A DNA stretch of 64,000 nt from UBA1426 sp050953365 (GTDB taxonomy: Bacteria; Bacillota; Clostridia; Peptostreptococcales; Anaerovoracaceae). Location: assembly GCA_050953365.1 (NCBI GenBank), contig JBMNMN010000006.1, forward strand, positions 1 to 64,000. Direction: 5' to 3'. The notes beneath the pieces are model-generated. The model saw only the letters and a program-made list of their open reading frames with translations. It searched no databases and was not told where the DNA came from. Positions 17,601 to 24,747 of this stretch are shown in pieces. The translations under genes were made by a program, and so were the position numbers. The stretch's first letter is position 1; the number at the start of each line of letters is the position of its first letter.

Positions 17601-18498
17601 TAAATTCGAGCGATAAGGTGGACAGATTCGTATCCTGAGCCGTAGAATATGCGCTTACTTCAACACCGCCCTCAGAAAGGATAATCTTGCAGTAAGGTCT
17701 GGAAATCGTATTCTTCCCGTCTACAATTTTCGTTGCGGATATAATATACTCGCCAACACCCCAGCATGAGAAATTAAGGATTCCGTTTTCCGGATCTGTG
17801 GCCGCACTGCAACTGTATTTATCTTCATTCCCGGCAGAAGGCGTAACGCTGACTGTCGCATCGGTTACAACTTCTACACTATCTGAGAAAGTAGTTTCAT
17901 AATCTGCAGGAATTATGCGTTTTAATATTAGGCTTATCTCTGCATATGGGCCATATTCATTGCTGAAAAAGCAGTCCTTCTTTGTAAAATAAGAATAATA
18001 GGGATCTTTTCGATAATTCCCAGAGGTCCAGTCAGCAGTCAAATACATCACAATACTATCGTCCTTTTTTACAGGCTGGTCTAATAAACCATTCCATGCT
18101 TCCGCATCATTATATATGAAGTGCCAGCCATAGCCTTCCTGGTAAGTTACTCCTCCGAAGGAAACCGGTGCGTACCAGTTTTGTTCATCTAGGACTGCAT
18201 TTTCAAGTCCATTTAATTCAAATGCTTTATTGATAGCATCAATTGCTTTCGGTTCTGAAGGAAGATCAGCCATGAGAACCTGTGTTTCGTCTAAAATTGT
18301 ATCTATCCCCGTTATCGTGCCATCCGTTCCATGTCCGTTTCCCTCGATGCGGACAGTCACATACCCTTCCGTTCCCTCAGCATAAACCGGTTCTGCTGAT
18401 ATGCCAAAAAATCCCAAACAGCTCACTAGCAATGCTAGTGTTAGTATTAATGCTAAAGCCCTCCGGGATTCTTTACGTGGTAAGTAGTTTCCTGCCAT
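14686..18498 (-). CDS. S-layer-anchored transcobalamin-like protein with DUF4430, alpha-toroid and SLH domains
   Basis: 1,270-residue exported protein. Order by eye: signal peptide (1-40); DUF4430 domain (about 45-165, ending in GWHFIYNDAEAW and a beta hairpin); beta domain (about 280-395, cadherin-like); alpha/alpha toroid of prenyltransferase/transcobalamin type (about 410-720; GGMAKMAIALAALGID, GGFGSRNSNTTSTVILGL); bacterial Ig-like domain (about 735-810); second DUF4430 (about 815-920; GENSGWLYYVDGE); a beta region; and three SLH motifs (about 1085-1270; WPFTDV, FNDVDINSWYG, FADHPQIAGYA). DUF4430 is the C-terminal domain of vertebrate intrinsic factor and transcobalamin. The riboswitch and ECF genes suggest it binds B12 at the cell surface. 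Binding itself is inferred. Confidence 0.85.
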   Translation of the reverse strand: MAGNYLPRKESRRALALILTLALLVSCLGFFGISAEPVYAEGTEGYVTVRIEGNGHGTDGTITGIDTILDETQVLMADLPSEPKAIDAINKAFELNGLENAVLDEQNWYAPVSFGGVTYQEGYGWHFIYNDAEAWNGLLDQPVKKDDSIVMYLTADWTSGNYRKDPYYSYFTKKDCFFSNEYGPYAEISLILKRIIPADYETTFSDSVEVVTDATVSVTPSAGNEDKYSCSAATDPENGILNFSCWGVGEYIISATKIVDGKNTISRPYCKIILSEGGVEVSAYSTAQDTNLSTLSLEFKFMDPSENEWSQTINGIGYLNGDGITVNNKVKKVAVNATANDSAAAVAASYKAADDGDFSSYDLGNDADLNAGDNIFKFTVTNDTDTQIHTLIITRESEDERDIPAEISAVIDGVKTVKGSQPITDWILAMNAIGEEISEEDKEEYLAAALSEIYKFAYRGEGNAGGMAKMAIALAALGIDVTNIQDSQGIDAPVNLFDLIANYKGSIDKYSAPYILLLYDLEKANGEKVYPLPANPKVKREALIDTILNTQKESGLFDESIDYTGMAMSALAPYYLSASDSLNGIDTARIKTAIDKAINALSTRQSIDGGFGSRNSNTTSTVILGLAALGIDAHNDSRFIKGGSTLITDLLSFRTGDNKLGFDNNTLANVYASIQGFQALAAYENLHGSGSSNLYHFDAYVSEYTNWPDAKLLTSIAVTKMPDILTYDLNEPFDPTGMEVTAYFNANPDNFEILTAGDYTISPIDTSSAGTKMVTVSYQGQTATFNVTVLGSGGSAPEAKTVKITIKSSGKGTIASDSAYVIEPGKTTVMDVLKAVLSKAKISFQIAYGGKYVAEIDGLGEFTGGENSGWLYYVDGEDPKKSAADCKLYGGEVIEWIYTLDFTKEKGSEQWNQLVLTEETTGTIAKDALDAVLKDINAGKADNWTVSLALGDIAFDKEALAGLVDQMSGDSVEITIEQASNKDLSVKQREAAGDRPVYNINVTSGKKNISEFGGKLTISLPYKLKEGESPLGIVVYYLDNEGNLIPLEGAYDPVAGKVVFTVDHLSYFVIGYDETLAKWPFTDVTENDWFYTPVKYAYERGIFSGTGAATFAPNSPLTRSMLVAVLARMSGADLSAYKEVSFNDVDINSWYGPSVAWAKEMGVVSGYANKGGSFSFKPDDRISRQDIAVMLNNYNEKIAKKAYGQKAPKLTFADHPQIAGYAKAAVESMQQAGIISGMKNQDGSFRFQPLSNATRAEAATMIYNMLVDKN

Positions 18499-18559
18499 TT
18501 ATAATTCCTCCTTGTGTCTATAGGTTATCTATCGTTAAATCTTTGGTTTTAATGGAAGG

Positions 18560-18601
18560 GCAGGGGCGGCAGTGCCCGGTTGCCGGCCTCACGGCCCCTG
18601 C
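18560..18601. other. GC-rich hairpin between lipoprotein and S-layer protein genes
   Basis: GCAGGGGC (18560-18567) pairs with GCCCCTGC (18594-18601) around a GC-rich loop. There is no T run on the minus strand, so it looks like an mRNA processing or stability element rather than a terminator. Confidence 0.55.
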
Positions 18602-18651
18602 AAGATGAAAAGTGTATGAAATGCCGACGGCTGCCGCCGGTCGATTGTTTG

Positions 18652-19389
18652 CTAAGGCTCGACGCCTACATCTCTACCCTGATCGCAAGTGTAGACCCAT
18701 TCTATGACATCTCCGTCCTTGGGGTAGTGGCTGCTGCTTCCGTAGCCCATACCCTTCCCGTTGATCTTATAGGTCCAGCCGGACAGCTCTCCCGCATCGA
18801 ATTCGTAGAGATTGTGGATTCCCTCCACATACTTGCTTTTGAGGGCAGGATTCGAGTTGAATTCCATATGGATTTTTTCTTGGCGCGTCACTCGCTGCAG
18901 AATATCGAAAACGCTCTCGCCTTCGGTGAATTCCACTTCCTTTGCCGGATAGATCCAGCCGTCTTGGGGCAGTTGCTCCACTATCGCGGCATCGATCTTG
19001 TCCAGATTGTCAAAGACTGTACTACAGTTAATAGAAAAGGTGCATTTTAACTTACCTTCGTCGGAGCCCTGGCTGCCTTTGGATCCTTGGCTTCCGCCGC
19101 CGGCGCTGCCGCTCGTACCGCCGCCATTTGCATCGGAAGTGCTCTGTCCCACACCACTTTGGCTGTTTCCCTGCGCATCCGGCGATTGGACAGGCGTATC
19201 GGGATCGACGGAATTCCCGTCTTCATTCTGTTCTGTGACCTGACCCTCCGCACCCGCCCCTTCGCCTTCGGATACGACGGGCTGCTCCGGTATAGATTCA
19301 CCCGAGTCGGAGGCCGCGCAGCCGAAGCATGCAAGTCCTATCAGTACCAAAATCAATATCAAACCGATGGTTTTCTTCATGGATTTCAC
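18652..19389 (-). CDS. DUF4430 lipoprotein (transcobalamin beta-domain-like)
   Basis: 245 residues: a lipoprotein-type signal ending in CFGC (Cys24, or Cys21), a long low-complexity Ser/Gly/Gln/Asp linker (about 25-115), then one DUF4430 domain (about 118-240). Typical family features are SVFDILQRVT, ELSGWTYKINGKGMGYGSSSHYPKDGD and the final VIEWVYTCD. It starts 4 nt after the upstream toroid gene, so the pair is translationally coupled and resembles the two halves of transcobalamin split into two proteins. Membrane tethering would place it next to the ECF transporter. Ligand binding is inferred from context only. Confidence 0.85.
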   Translation of the reverse strand: MKSMKKTIGLILILVLIGLACFGCAASDSGESIPEQPVVSEGEGAGAEGQVTEQNEDGNSVDPDTPVQSPDAQGNSQSGVGQSTSDANGGGTSGSAGGGSQGSKGSQGSDEGKLKCTFSINCSTVFDNLDKIDAAIVEQLPQDGWIYPAKEVEFTEGESVFDILQRVTRQEKIHMEFNSNPALKSKYVEGIHNLYEFDAGELSGWTYKINGKGMGYGSSSHYPKDGDVIEWVYTCDQGRDVGVEP

Positions 19390-19393
19390 GTCC

Positions 19394-20812
19394 TTATTCT
19401 TTCACGATTATTACCGTGTTGGTGATTCCGTCCCAGTCCACTTTCGCGTCGAGACCTTCCGAAACCACCCGCACTGGAACTAAAGTTCTGCTGTTCTCGA
19501 TTACTGCAGGCACATCCAGCTCTACCGGTTCTCCGTTGATATAGGCTGTTTTGCTGTCAATAGTAAGCTGTACCTGCCGCGCCCCCAGGGTGCCGATGGC
19601 CCTGCGCAGATTATTGTCCCAATCTACATCCGCTCCTAAAGCTTCGAAGATCGCCCTCATGGGCACCAATACTCTTCCGTTTCTATTGATCGGTGGCTGA
19701 TCAAAGGTCAAATATCTACCGTTGAGCAGCACCTTGTATTCATAATTTGCCCCTTCATTTGCCCCTCCGGAACCACCATTTGCTCCCACATCCTTCATCC
19801 TGAAAATGGGGGATTCTCCTGCAAGCAATCTCTGATAGGAAACCAGTGCCAATAAAGCTTGTTCCGTAGGCATCAGATCCGAATCGCCTCCCGGAATGTG
19901 TCTGTAACTTCCGTCCTTCAACCGGAATGCTTCCAGCGCATCCAGTGGACTGCGCTTCTGGCCCTTTTCGTCTGTTTTAATGAACCGGTTGTCTTTGACC
20001 GGATCTATCCCCAAGGAAGTCAGCGCCAGTATGACCTGCGCTATGCTTTCCGTATTCTCTATGCCTTCTGCTGCCCAACCGGTGAAACCTCCGTTATTCG
20101 TCTGGGCGGAGGATAAAAAGGCGAGTGCCCGGTCAATGACCGTTTTCACGTCAGCTCTGTCGCTGTAATTGCTCAACGCCTGCAAAGCCGCCGCCGTCAC
20201 ATCCGGATCCGCCACAGATCCGCTCAGAGCGAAACCCCCTGCAGGCAACTCTTTTTCAAGAATGGACGCGATAAGATTCTCCCGGGTGGTCTGGATCGAA
20301 GCTTCTGTGTTTTGAGGAATGGTATAATCCAGACTGTCCAGCGCAATAAGCGCATAAATAGGTCCGTTTATACCCTGTCTTTTAACCAGTTCCAGATCAG
20401 CCAATTTCGCAATCAAGTCATATCCCGCGACTTTTGTGGGATCCTTGCCGATAGCTGTCAGCGCGAGAATCAGCCTGGAATACTCTGAATACTTATTTCG
20501 TGTAAGATTTCCCTGCTGCTCTTTAAGCGTGGCCTCTACATTTTTATAGTAACTGTCAACGTAGCCTTGAGGCAGCTTTATTCCCGAGCGAACCAGACCC
20601 AATAAAGTCCAATCCCCTCCGACCATTCCGAAACTCGGCGTTCCGATAGCCTTCATCAGATATGCGCCTGTTTGTTCAATGCTATGATTGACAGCTTCTA
20701 TATCATATGAGTCGGCGGAGCTTCCGAAGGATACCATCGGAGCACTCATAAGCAGTGTCACCACGATTAATAAACTGACCGCACTTTGCTGTATTTTCCT
20801 TTTTGATTTCAT
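19394..20812 (-). CDS. Secreted alpha/alpha-toroid protein with copper-amine-oxidase-N-like domain
   Basis: 472 residues. Signal peptide (about 1-31), then helical repeats of the prenyltransferase/terpenoid-cyclase toroid fold (about 40-345; GGDWTLLGLVRSG, GPIYALIALDSL, GGFALSGSVADPDVTAAALQAL, NGGFTGWAAEGIENTESIAQVILAL). A C-terminal copper-amine-oxidase N-domain-like repeat follows (about 368-472; GRVLVPMRAIFEALGADVDWD, RTLVPVRVVSEGLDAKVDWD), common in clostridial surface proteins. No cyclase DxDD motif is present, so an enzyme role is unlikely. It is the first gene after the cobalamin riboswitch and matches the alpha-domain architecture of transcobalamin. Confidence 0.83.
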   Translation of the reverse strand: MKSKRKIQQSAVSLLIVVTLLMSAPMVSFGSSADSYDIEAVNHSIEQTGAYLMKAIGTPSFGMVGGDWTLLGLVRSGIKLPQGYVDSYYKNVEATLKEQQGNLTRNKYSEYSRLILALTAIGKDPTKVAGYDLIAKLADLELVKRQGINGPIYALIALDSLDYTIPQNTEASIQTTRENLIASILEKELPAGGFALSGSVADPDVTAAALQALSNYSDRADVKTVIDRALAFLSSAQTNNGGFTGWAAEGIENTESIAQVILALTSLGIDPVKDNRFIKTDEKGQKRSPLDALEAFRLKDGSYRHIPGGDSDLMPTEQALLALVSYQRLLAGESPIFRMKDVGANGGSGGANEGANYEYKVLLNGRYLTFDQPPINRNGRVLVPMRAIFEALGADVDWDNNLRRAIGTLGARQVQLTIDSKTAYINGEPVELDVPAVIENSRTLVPVRVVSEGLDAKVDWDGITNTVIIVKE

Positions 20813-20854
20813 CGGTTACCCTCCCATCAAGATCCGGACATAAGACATATAAAA

Positions 20855-20879
20855 AGGACCGTGGCATAGCCACAGTCCG
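20855..20879 (-). terminator. Intrinsic terminator downstream of the cobalamin riboswitch
   Basis: Minus-strand stem GGACTGTGGC / GCCACGGTCC with loop TAT, followed by TTTTTATAT. It lies between the riboswitch and the first gene, so it is the likely OFF structure when cobalamin is bound. Confidence 0.82.
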
Positions 20880-20929
20880 TATTTACTGTCAAAAATAATT
20901 CTGATCCTTCTACCAATTCCCCGTTGGTA

Positions 20930-21140
20930 TGATCATGGCTCTTATGCAGGTCTTCTGACTCACATGGCACAGAATTGAGCAAGTCGACTCTGTTTGTCTT
21001 GTCTGCCTTCCCGAAAAAACTTTTTCAGTGGCCGTTAATAAACGTAGACAAAACTCCATGTTCACAGCGGCGGGACCGTGCAGGATTTTCACCTGCTTCC
21101 CTCTTAGCTGCTCCGGTTTTGAATTCGAACCTTTGCAGAA
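20930..21140 (-). promoter_or_regulatory. Cobalamin (AdoCbl) riboswitch
   Basis: The minus strand shows the conserved cobalamin aptamer in order: GGTGAAAATCCTGCACGG, then CCCGCCGCTGTGA, GGCCACTG, GGGAAGGC and the 3' element AGTCAGAAGACCTGC (about 20946-20960). It lies 100-330 nt upstream of the first toroid gene, with a terminator between, so it should turn the capture operon off when B12 is plentiful. Confidence 0.95.
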
Positions 21141-21170
21141 CATAATGCGCTCTTATTAACTTGCGCTACT

Positions 21171-21199
21171 ATCCTATCACTAAAAGTGTTTCCCGTCAA
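21171..21199 (-). promoter_or_regulatory. Sigma-A promoter of the B12-capture operon
   Basis: Minus strand TTGACG (21199-21194), 17-nt spacer, TAGGAT (21176-21171), about 30 bp upstream of the riboswitch aptamer. Confidence 0.65.
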
Positions 21200-21330
21200 T
21201 CAATGTTTCTTATTTGCCGGTTAGTTTTTTATAAACTGTAATTTAACTCATTATTTAACAGGTTTCGACATTATTTCCCCCGTTTGCGTAGGGTTTATAC
21301 CGCCGTACTTTCTGCATTACGCCTCGACTG

Positions 21331-21345
21331 TGTGACAATGTCACA
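21331..21345. promoter_or_regulatory. CRP/FNR-like palindrome
   Basis: TGTGAC-AAT-GTCACA is a perfect 6-bp-arm palindrome in the divergent region between the B12 operon and the ferredoxin gene. It resembles a CRP/FNR-family operator, although the spacing is one base short of the E. coli consensus. The regulator is unknown. Confidence 0.45.
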
Positions 21346-21467
21346 GATAAGTTGGTTCGCAAGGGTTATATTAGCATTAATCTACTCCTGGTGAGCAAAA
21401 CAACAGAACTATCTTATTAAAAATGAGCATCCTGAGAGAAAACGATTATATTAGGGAGCGGTTTGAG

Positions 21468-21713
21468 ATGAATAACAAATTATTTGGTTTAATAAAAAGC
21501 AAAGATTCGATTCCTGTAGATAAAAACAGGCAAACTCTGTCAATAAACAAGAGTCGCTGCCCTCAAAATCATTCCTGTCCTTCCGTACGGATCTGTCCTG
21601 TAGGGGCATTAACACAAAAGGGGTTTCGCGCCCCCGTCGTTAACATGGATCTTTGCATTAAATGCGGAAAGTGCGTAAGATTTTGCCCGATGAAGGCAAT
21701 TGCGCTGGAATAG
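21468..21713 (+). CDS. Small ferredoxin-like 4Fe-4S protein
   Basis: 81 residues from the ATG at 21468, which has AGGGAG 9 nt upstream; an upstream ATG at 21423 lacks a good site. There are two cysteine groups. The N-terminal one is irregular (CPQNHSCPSVRICPVGA). The C-terminal one is a standard CIKCGKCVRFCPMKAI. It probably carries one or two clusters and acts in electron transfer. It lies 79 nt upstream of the HesB-like selenoprotein gene, and the two are likely co-transcribed, which would fit a shared role in iron-sulfur metabolism. Confidence 0.8.
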   Translation: MNNKLFGLIKSKDSIPVDKNRQTLSINKSRCPQNHSCPSVRICPVGALTQKGFRAPVVNMDLCIKCGKCVRFCPMKAIALE

Positions 21714-21792
21714 GATTTATCCATCGGAGCAGATAATAAATATTATGGTTCACAAACAATATGCAGTTTGTATTTAAACAGGAGGTTAGCAA

Positions 21793-22095
21793 ATGATTAG
21801 AGTAACGGATGCTGCAGCCGCAAAGCTGAAGGAGATGGCATCAAGTACGTCAAACCCTGACGCCCAGATGCTTAGAATCTCATTTGCAGGCTATGGTTGA
21901 GGAGGCCCCCGGTTGGGGATGGCTCTGGATGAGCAAATGAGAGAAGATGACCTGCTGGTTGAATCCAACGGGGTCAAAGTAGTTTATTCAAAGGATTTAA
22001 AACCCTACGTAGAACATCTCGCTTTAGAATACGAGGATAAATGGTTCAATAAAGGATTTCGTTTGACCGGAAATAACCTTGGATCCTGCAGATAG
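21793..22095 (+). CDS. HesB/IscA-like selenoprotein (in-frame TGA read as selenocysteine)
   Basis: 100 residues if the TGA at 21898-21900 is read as selenocysteine (residue 36). The start at 21793 has AGGAGG 7 nt upstream. The protein reads MIRVTDAAAAKLKEM... then FAGYG-Sec-GGPRLGMALDE, with the Sec where HesB/IscA proteins have their first conserved cysteine. The frame continues as homologous sequence (VVYSKDLKPYV, DKWFNKGFRLTG) and ends GSCR. A family of small HesB-like (seleno)proteins with exactly this Sec/Cys alternation is known. Standard translation gives only a truncated or N-terminally clipped product. Role inferred: iron-sulfur or selenium handling. Confidence 0.88.
21917..21940 (+). 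other. Candidate bacterial SECIS hairpin
   Basis: About 25 nt after the TGA, GCTC (21922-21925) pairs with GAGC (21931-21934) around the loop TGGAT, which has G at the second position; outer AT pairs extend it. Distance and loop fit bacterial SECIS rules. A closer hairpin, CCCC-CGGTT-GGGG (21907-21918), is an alternative. Confidence 0.5.
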
Positions 22096-22190
22096 TACAA
22101 TCTGCAGGATCTTCGCTGTACCGGGGATGAAAAACAACGTGCTTCTGATACGCTTTTATGTCTAACATTCTGACCTGCATATTCTAACCG

Positions 22191-22305
22191 GGGGTTCCAA
22201 TTGACGGGTTCTAATAGATCCAATTAATGGGTTCGACGGGTTCAATGGATTCAATTGATGGGTTTGATGGGTTTCAATAAATCCAATTGATGGGTTTCAA
22301 TTGAT
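22191..22305. repeat. Degenerate tandem repeats built on CAATTGATGGGTTT
   Basis: In the 596-bp gene-free stretch after the selenoprotein, units of about 32 bp related to CCAATTGATGGGTTTGA recur three to four times (22220-22305) after a weaker start. They contain no coding frame of note. They may be slippage products. Confidence 0.6.
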
Positions 22306-22571
22306 AATAGGTCTAGTTATATTTGTTTCGGCTTTGATTGAGCCTATTTTCTACTGTTGAAGCCGGATTTAAGGCTTCAAAGAGTGGCAAATAGGTCTAT
22401 ATTTGGTTTGCAGGCAGCGATGTGACCCTATAAATCTTGGTTTTCTAGACCTAATTACACTTGATCTGAATTAATTTAAACCTATTTCTTATGGTTGGAA
22501 GTGAGAATTAGAGCCTTAACGGGCAGTTTATAGGTCTAAGAATGTTATGTTTAATATTGATTAGACCTATT
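22306..22571. repeat. Alternating AATAGGTCTA inverted-repeat motifs
   Basis: The 10-bp motif AATAGGTCTA occurs in alternating orientation: plus at 22306, 22390 and 22529; minus at 22341 (degenerate), 22446 and 22561. This makes three potential stem-loops; the last pairs ATAGGTCTAA with TTAGACCTAT. No gene is present in 22096-22691. Possible roles are a protein-binding array or a small RNA; both are speculative. Confidence 0.55.
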
Positions 22572-22691
22572 GAACATTAATGGACAGCATCAGGTAATCG
22601 TCAATCAGTAACTCTATAACTATAACCTCAACACCGTCTTTCCAATTGCATGCTGTTGCAATTTTAATATGTCTGTGATAGTCTATCCAGT

Positions 22692-23759
22692 ATGGAAATG
22701 GAAACAAAACAAAAGATCAAAGGGCATTTTGCCGCTTCTTCCAGTATTTTAATATGGGGACTCACCTTCATCTCCACAAAAGTACTTCTTGAGGATTTCA
22801 CACCCATCGAAATCCTTTTTTATCGTTTTATTTTAGCCTATTTAATGCTGTTCATCTTATCGCCAAAACCCATCCTTCCAAAGAAGGATAAGACGGAGCT
22901 GCTTTATGCTGCCGCCGGCCTTTGCGGTGTATCGTTATATTTCCTGTTTCAGAATATCGGACTTACCTATACGCTTGCCTCCAATGCCGGTGTCATTGTG
23001 GCAGTTGCTCCCATGTTTACCGCCATCGTCTCCTATTTTCTCATAAGCCGCGAAAGCCTGCATCGTAATTTTGTCATTGGCTTTTTTATCACCATTGCCG
23101 GTGTTATTATAATAAGCTTTAACGGAAATTTCGTATTGAAACTAAACCCCTTGGGAGATATTTTGATGATCCTGGGCGCCTTGTCTTGGGCCTTTTATTG
23201 TAATCTGCTTGTTCTCATCGACAACAAAGATCTGTCCATGATTCAGCAGACACGCAAGGTCTTCTTCTATGGCCTTTTATTCATGGTTCCGGTTATTCTT
23301 TTTACAGATTTCCACCTGGGTCTGAGCCGATTTGCCGAACCGGCCAATCTGGCCAATCTTTTGTTCCTGGCCTTTGGAGCGTCGGCCATCTCATTTATGA
23401 CATGGAACTTTGCCGTCAGCGTTCTCGGTTCCGTTAAAACCGCAACCTATATTTATTTCAGCCCCATCGTAACGGTCATCGCTTCCGTCATCGTGCTGCG
23501 CGAGCCTTTTACGTGGGTATCCCTGTCCGGAACGGTTTTGATCATACTTGGGCTCGTAATATCCGAAAGAAAAAGCAGGGTTCAAACCCTGCCGGATAAC
23601 TATTCTCGTAAATCGACGGAAACCGCCGATGGGGAAAGTCCAGGCGCTGTTGGTGATAGCGCCGATATGAAAGTGTCAAACACCGTTGACGATAGCGCCG
23701 ATATGAAAGTGTCAAACACCGTTGACGATAGCGCCGATGAGGGAAATTTCCGCAATTAG
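22692..23759 (+). CDS. EamA-family (drug/metabolite superfamily) transporter
   Basis: 355 residues with about ten hydrophobic helices arranged as two EamA halves. The first starts SSILIWGLTFISTKVLL and the second LSWAFYCNLLVLIDNK. This is the topology of small-metabolite exporters such as RhtA and YdcZ relatives; the substrate cannot be predicted. The C-terminal 50 residues form a hydrophilic tail containing a 12-residue repeat (VDDSADMKVSNT). The stop overlaps the 3' end of the convergent mntR gene by 4 bp. No strong ribosome site precedes the start, so the ATG at 22698 is also possible. Confidence 0.85.
   Translation: MEMETKQKIKGHFAASSSILIWGLTFISTKVLLEDFTPIEILFYRFILAYLMLFILSPKPILPKKDKTELLYAAAGLCGVSLYFLFQNIGLTYTLASNAGVIVAVAPMFTAIVSYFLISRESLHRNFVIGFFITIAGVIIISFNGNFVLKLNPLGDILMILGALSWAFYCNLLVLIDNKDLSMIQQTRKVFFYGLLFMVPVILFTDFHLGLSRFAEPANLANLLFLAFGASAISFMTWNFAVSVLGSVKTATYIYFSPIVTVIASVIVLREPFTWVSLSGTVLIILGLVISERKSRVQTLPDNYSRKSTETADGESPGAVGDSADMKVSNTVDDSADMKVSNTVDDSADEGNFRN
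23649..23738 (+). repeat. 36-bp in-frame tandem repeat at the 3' end of the EamA gene
   Basis: Two full copies (23649-23684, 23685-23720) and a half copy (23721-23738) of a 36-bp unit encode the VDDSADMKVSNT tail. The copies are almost identical at the nucleotide level, which indicates recent expansion. Confidence 0.9.
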
Positions 23760-24133
23760 TTTTCGCCTAACTCCTTGATTTTGTTCTTGATTTTTTCAAA
23801 CGAAGTTTCGCTGATCACATGCTCGATGCGGCAAGCGTCTTCTTCCGCTGTTTTTTCATCAACCCCCAGAGCCTTTATCAGATAATCTGCAATAAGGCGG
23901 TGGCGCTCGTAGATGCTGTTTGCCCGATCCCGTCCTTTTTCCGTCAGATGGATATCACCGTTCTTTTCCATCCTTATATAACCGTTTTCTCTCAGGATGC
24001 TCATTGCCCTGCTGATACTGGGTTTTGAATAGTCAAGCTCCGTTGCAATATCTATGGAGCGCACCGTTCCGTTCTTTCGCTCCAAAAGCAAAATCGTTTC
24101 AAGATAGTTTTCTCCCGATTCATAAATACCCAT
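23756..24133 (-). CDS. mntR: DtxR/MntR-family metal-dependent regulator
   Basis: 125 residues, the short form without an SH3 domain. An N-terminal winged helix (NYLETILLLERKNGTVRSIDIATELDYSKPSISRAM) is followed by the metal-binding and dimerisation region with HRLIADYL and EEDACRIEHVIS, where the Glu, Cys and His are typical metal ligands. Placement 29 nt downstream of mntP suggests it senses manganese and controls efflux or uptake; iron cannot be excluded. Confidence 0.82.
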   Translation of the reverse strand: MGIYESGENYLETILLLERKNGTVRSIDIATELDYSKPSISRAMSILRENGYIRMEKNGDIHLTEKGRDRANSIYERHRLIADYLIKALGVDEKTAEEDACRIEHVISETSFEKIKNKIKELGEN

Positions 24134-24162
24134 GGCGCACTCCTTTCTGCAAAGATCAACCC

Positions 24163-24735
24163 TTACCCTGCAAGCATATGCTCAACAAAAATCTTGATTC
24201 CGATTATAATTAGTATACAACCTCCCAAGATTTCAGCTTTATCCTTCATAAAGTAACCGAAACGTTTGCCCATCGGAACACCGATTACACAGCATACAAA
24301 GGTTACAATTCCGATCAAACCGACGGCCATAAAGATATTAGTATCAATCACGGCCAAACTGATTCCCACCGCAAAGGCATCAATACTGGTTGCAACACCT
24401 TGCACCAGCAGATCTTTTACTGTGCAGTACGTTTTATAGCAAACCTTCTCAGGATTTCGCATTTCTTTAACGGCGCTGGCAATCATACTGCCACCGATGA
24501 AACAGAGCAGACCCAACGCAATCCAATGGTCGATAAACTCCACCGCTTCGCTGACAGTTTTGCCGGCAAAGTAACCGATTAAAGGCATCAATGCCTGAAA
24601 AACCCCAAAGGTCAGCGCAGTATAAAACGTTTCCTTAAAACCTGCATTTTTATAGCAGATGCCGTTGGACACAGAAACGGCGAAGGCATCCATGGCAAGC
24701 CCCAACGCTATAAAAAGCAGTGTCAAATATCCCAT
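24163..24735 (-). CDS. mntP: Manganese efflux pump MntP
   Basis: 190-residue membrane protein with six predicted helices. It carries the two repeated acidic motifs of the family, ALGLAMDAFAVSVSNG near the N-terminus and GVATSIDAFAVGISLAV in the middle, whose aspartates are needed for manganese export. It lies upstream of an MntR-type regulator on the same strand and 12 nt downstream of an HD-domain gene. No yybP-type manganese riboswitch was recognised upstream. Confidence 0.93.
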   Translation of the reverse strand: MGYLTLLFIALGLAMDAFAVSVSNGICYKNAGFKETFYTALTFGVFQALMPLIGYFAGKTVSEAVEFIDHWIALGLLCFIGGSMIASAVKEMRNPEKVCYKTYCTVKDLLVQGVATSIDAFAVGISLAVIDTNIFMAVGLIGIVTFVCCVIGVPMGKRFGYFMKDKAEILGGCILIIIGIKIFVEHMLAG

Positions 24736-24747
24736 GAATGTCTCCTT

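Noticed and set aside
19394..20812. Squalene-hopene or terpenoid cyclase
   Set aside because: The helical toroid is secreted and lacks the DxDD catalytic motif and QW repeats; the riboswitch context points to B12.
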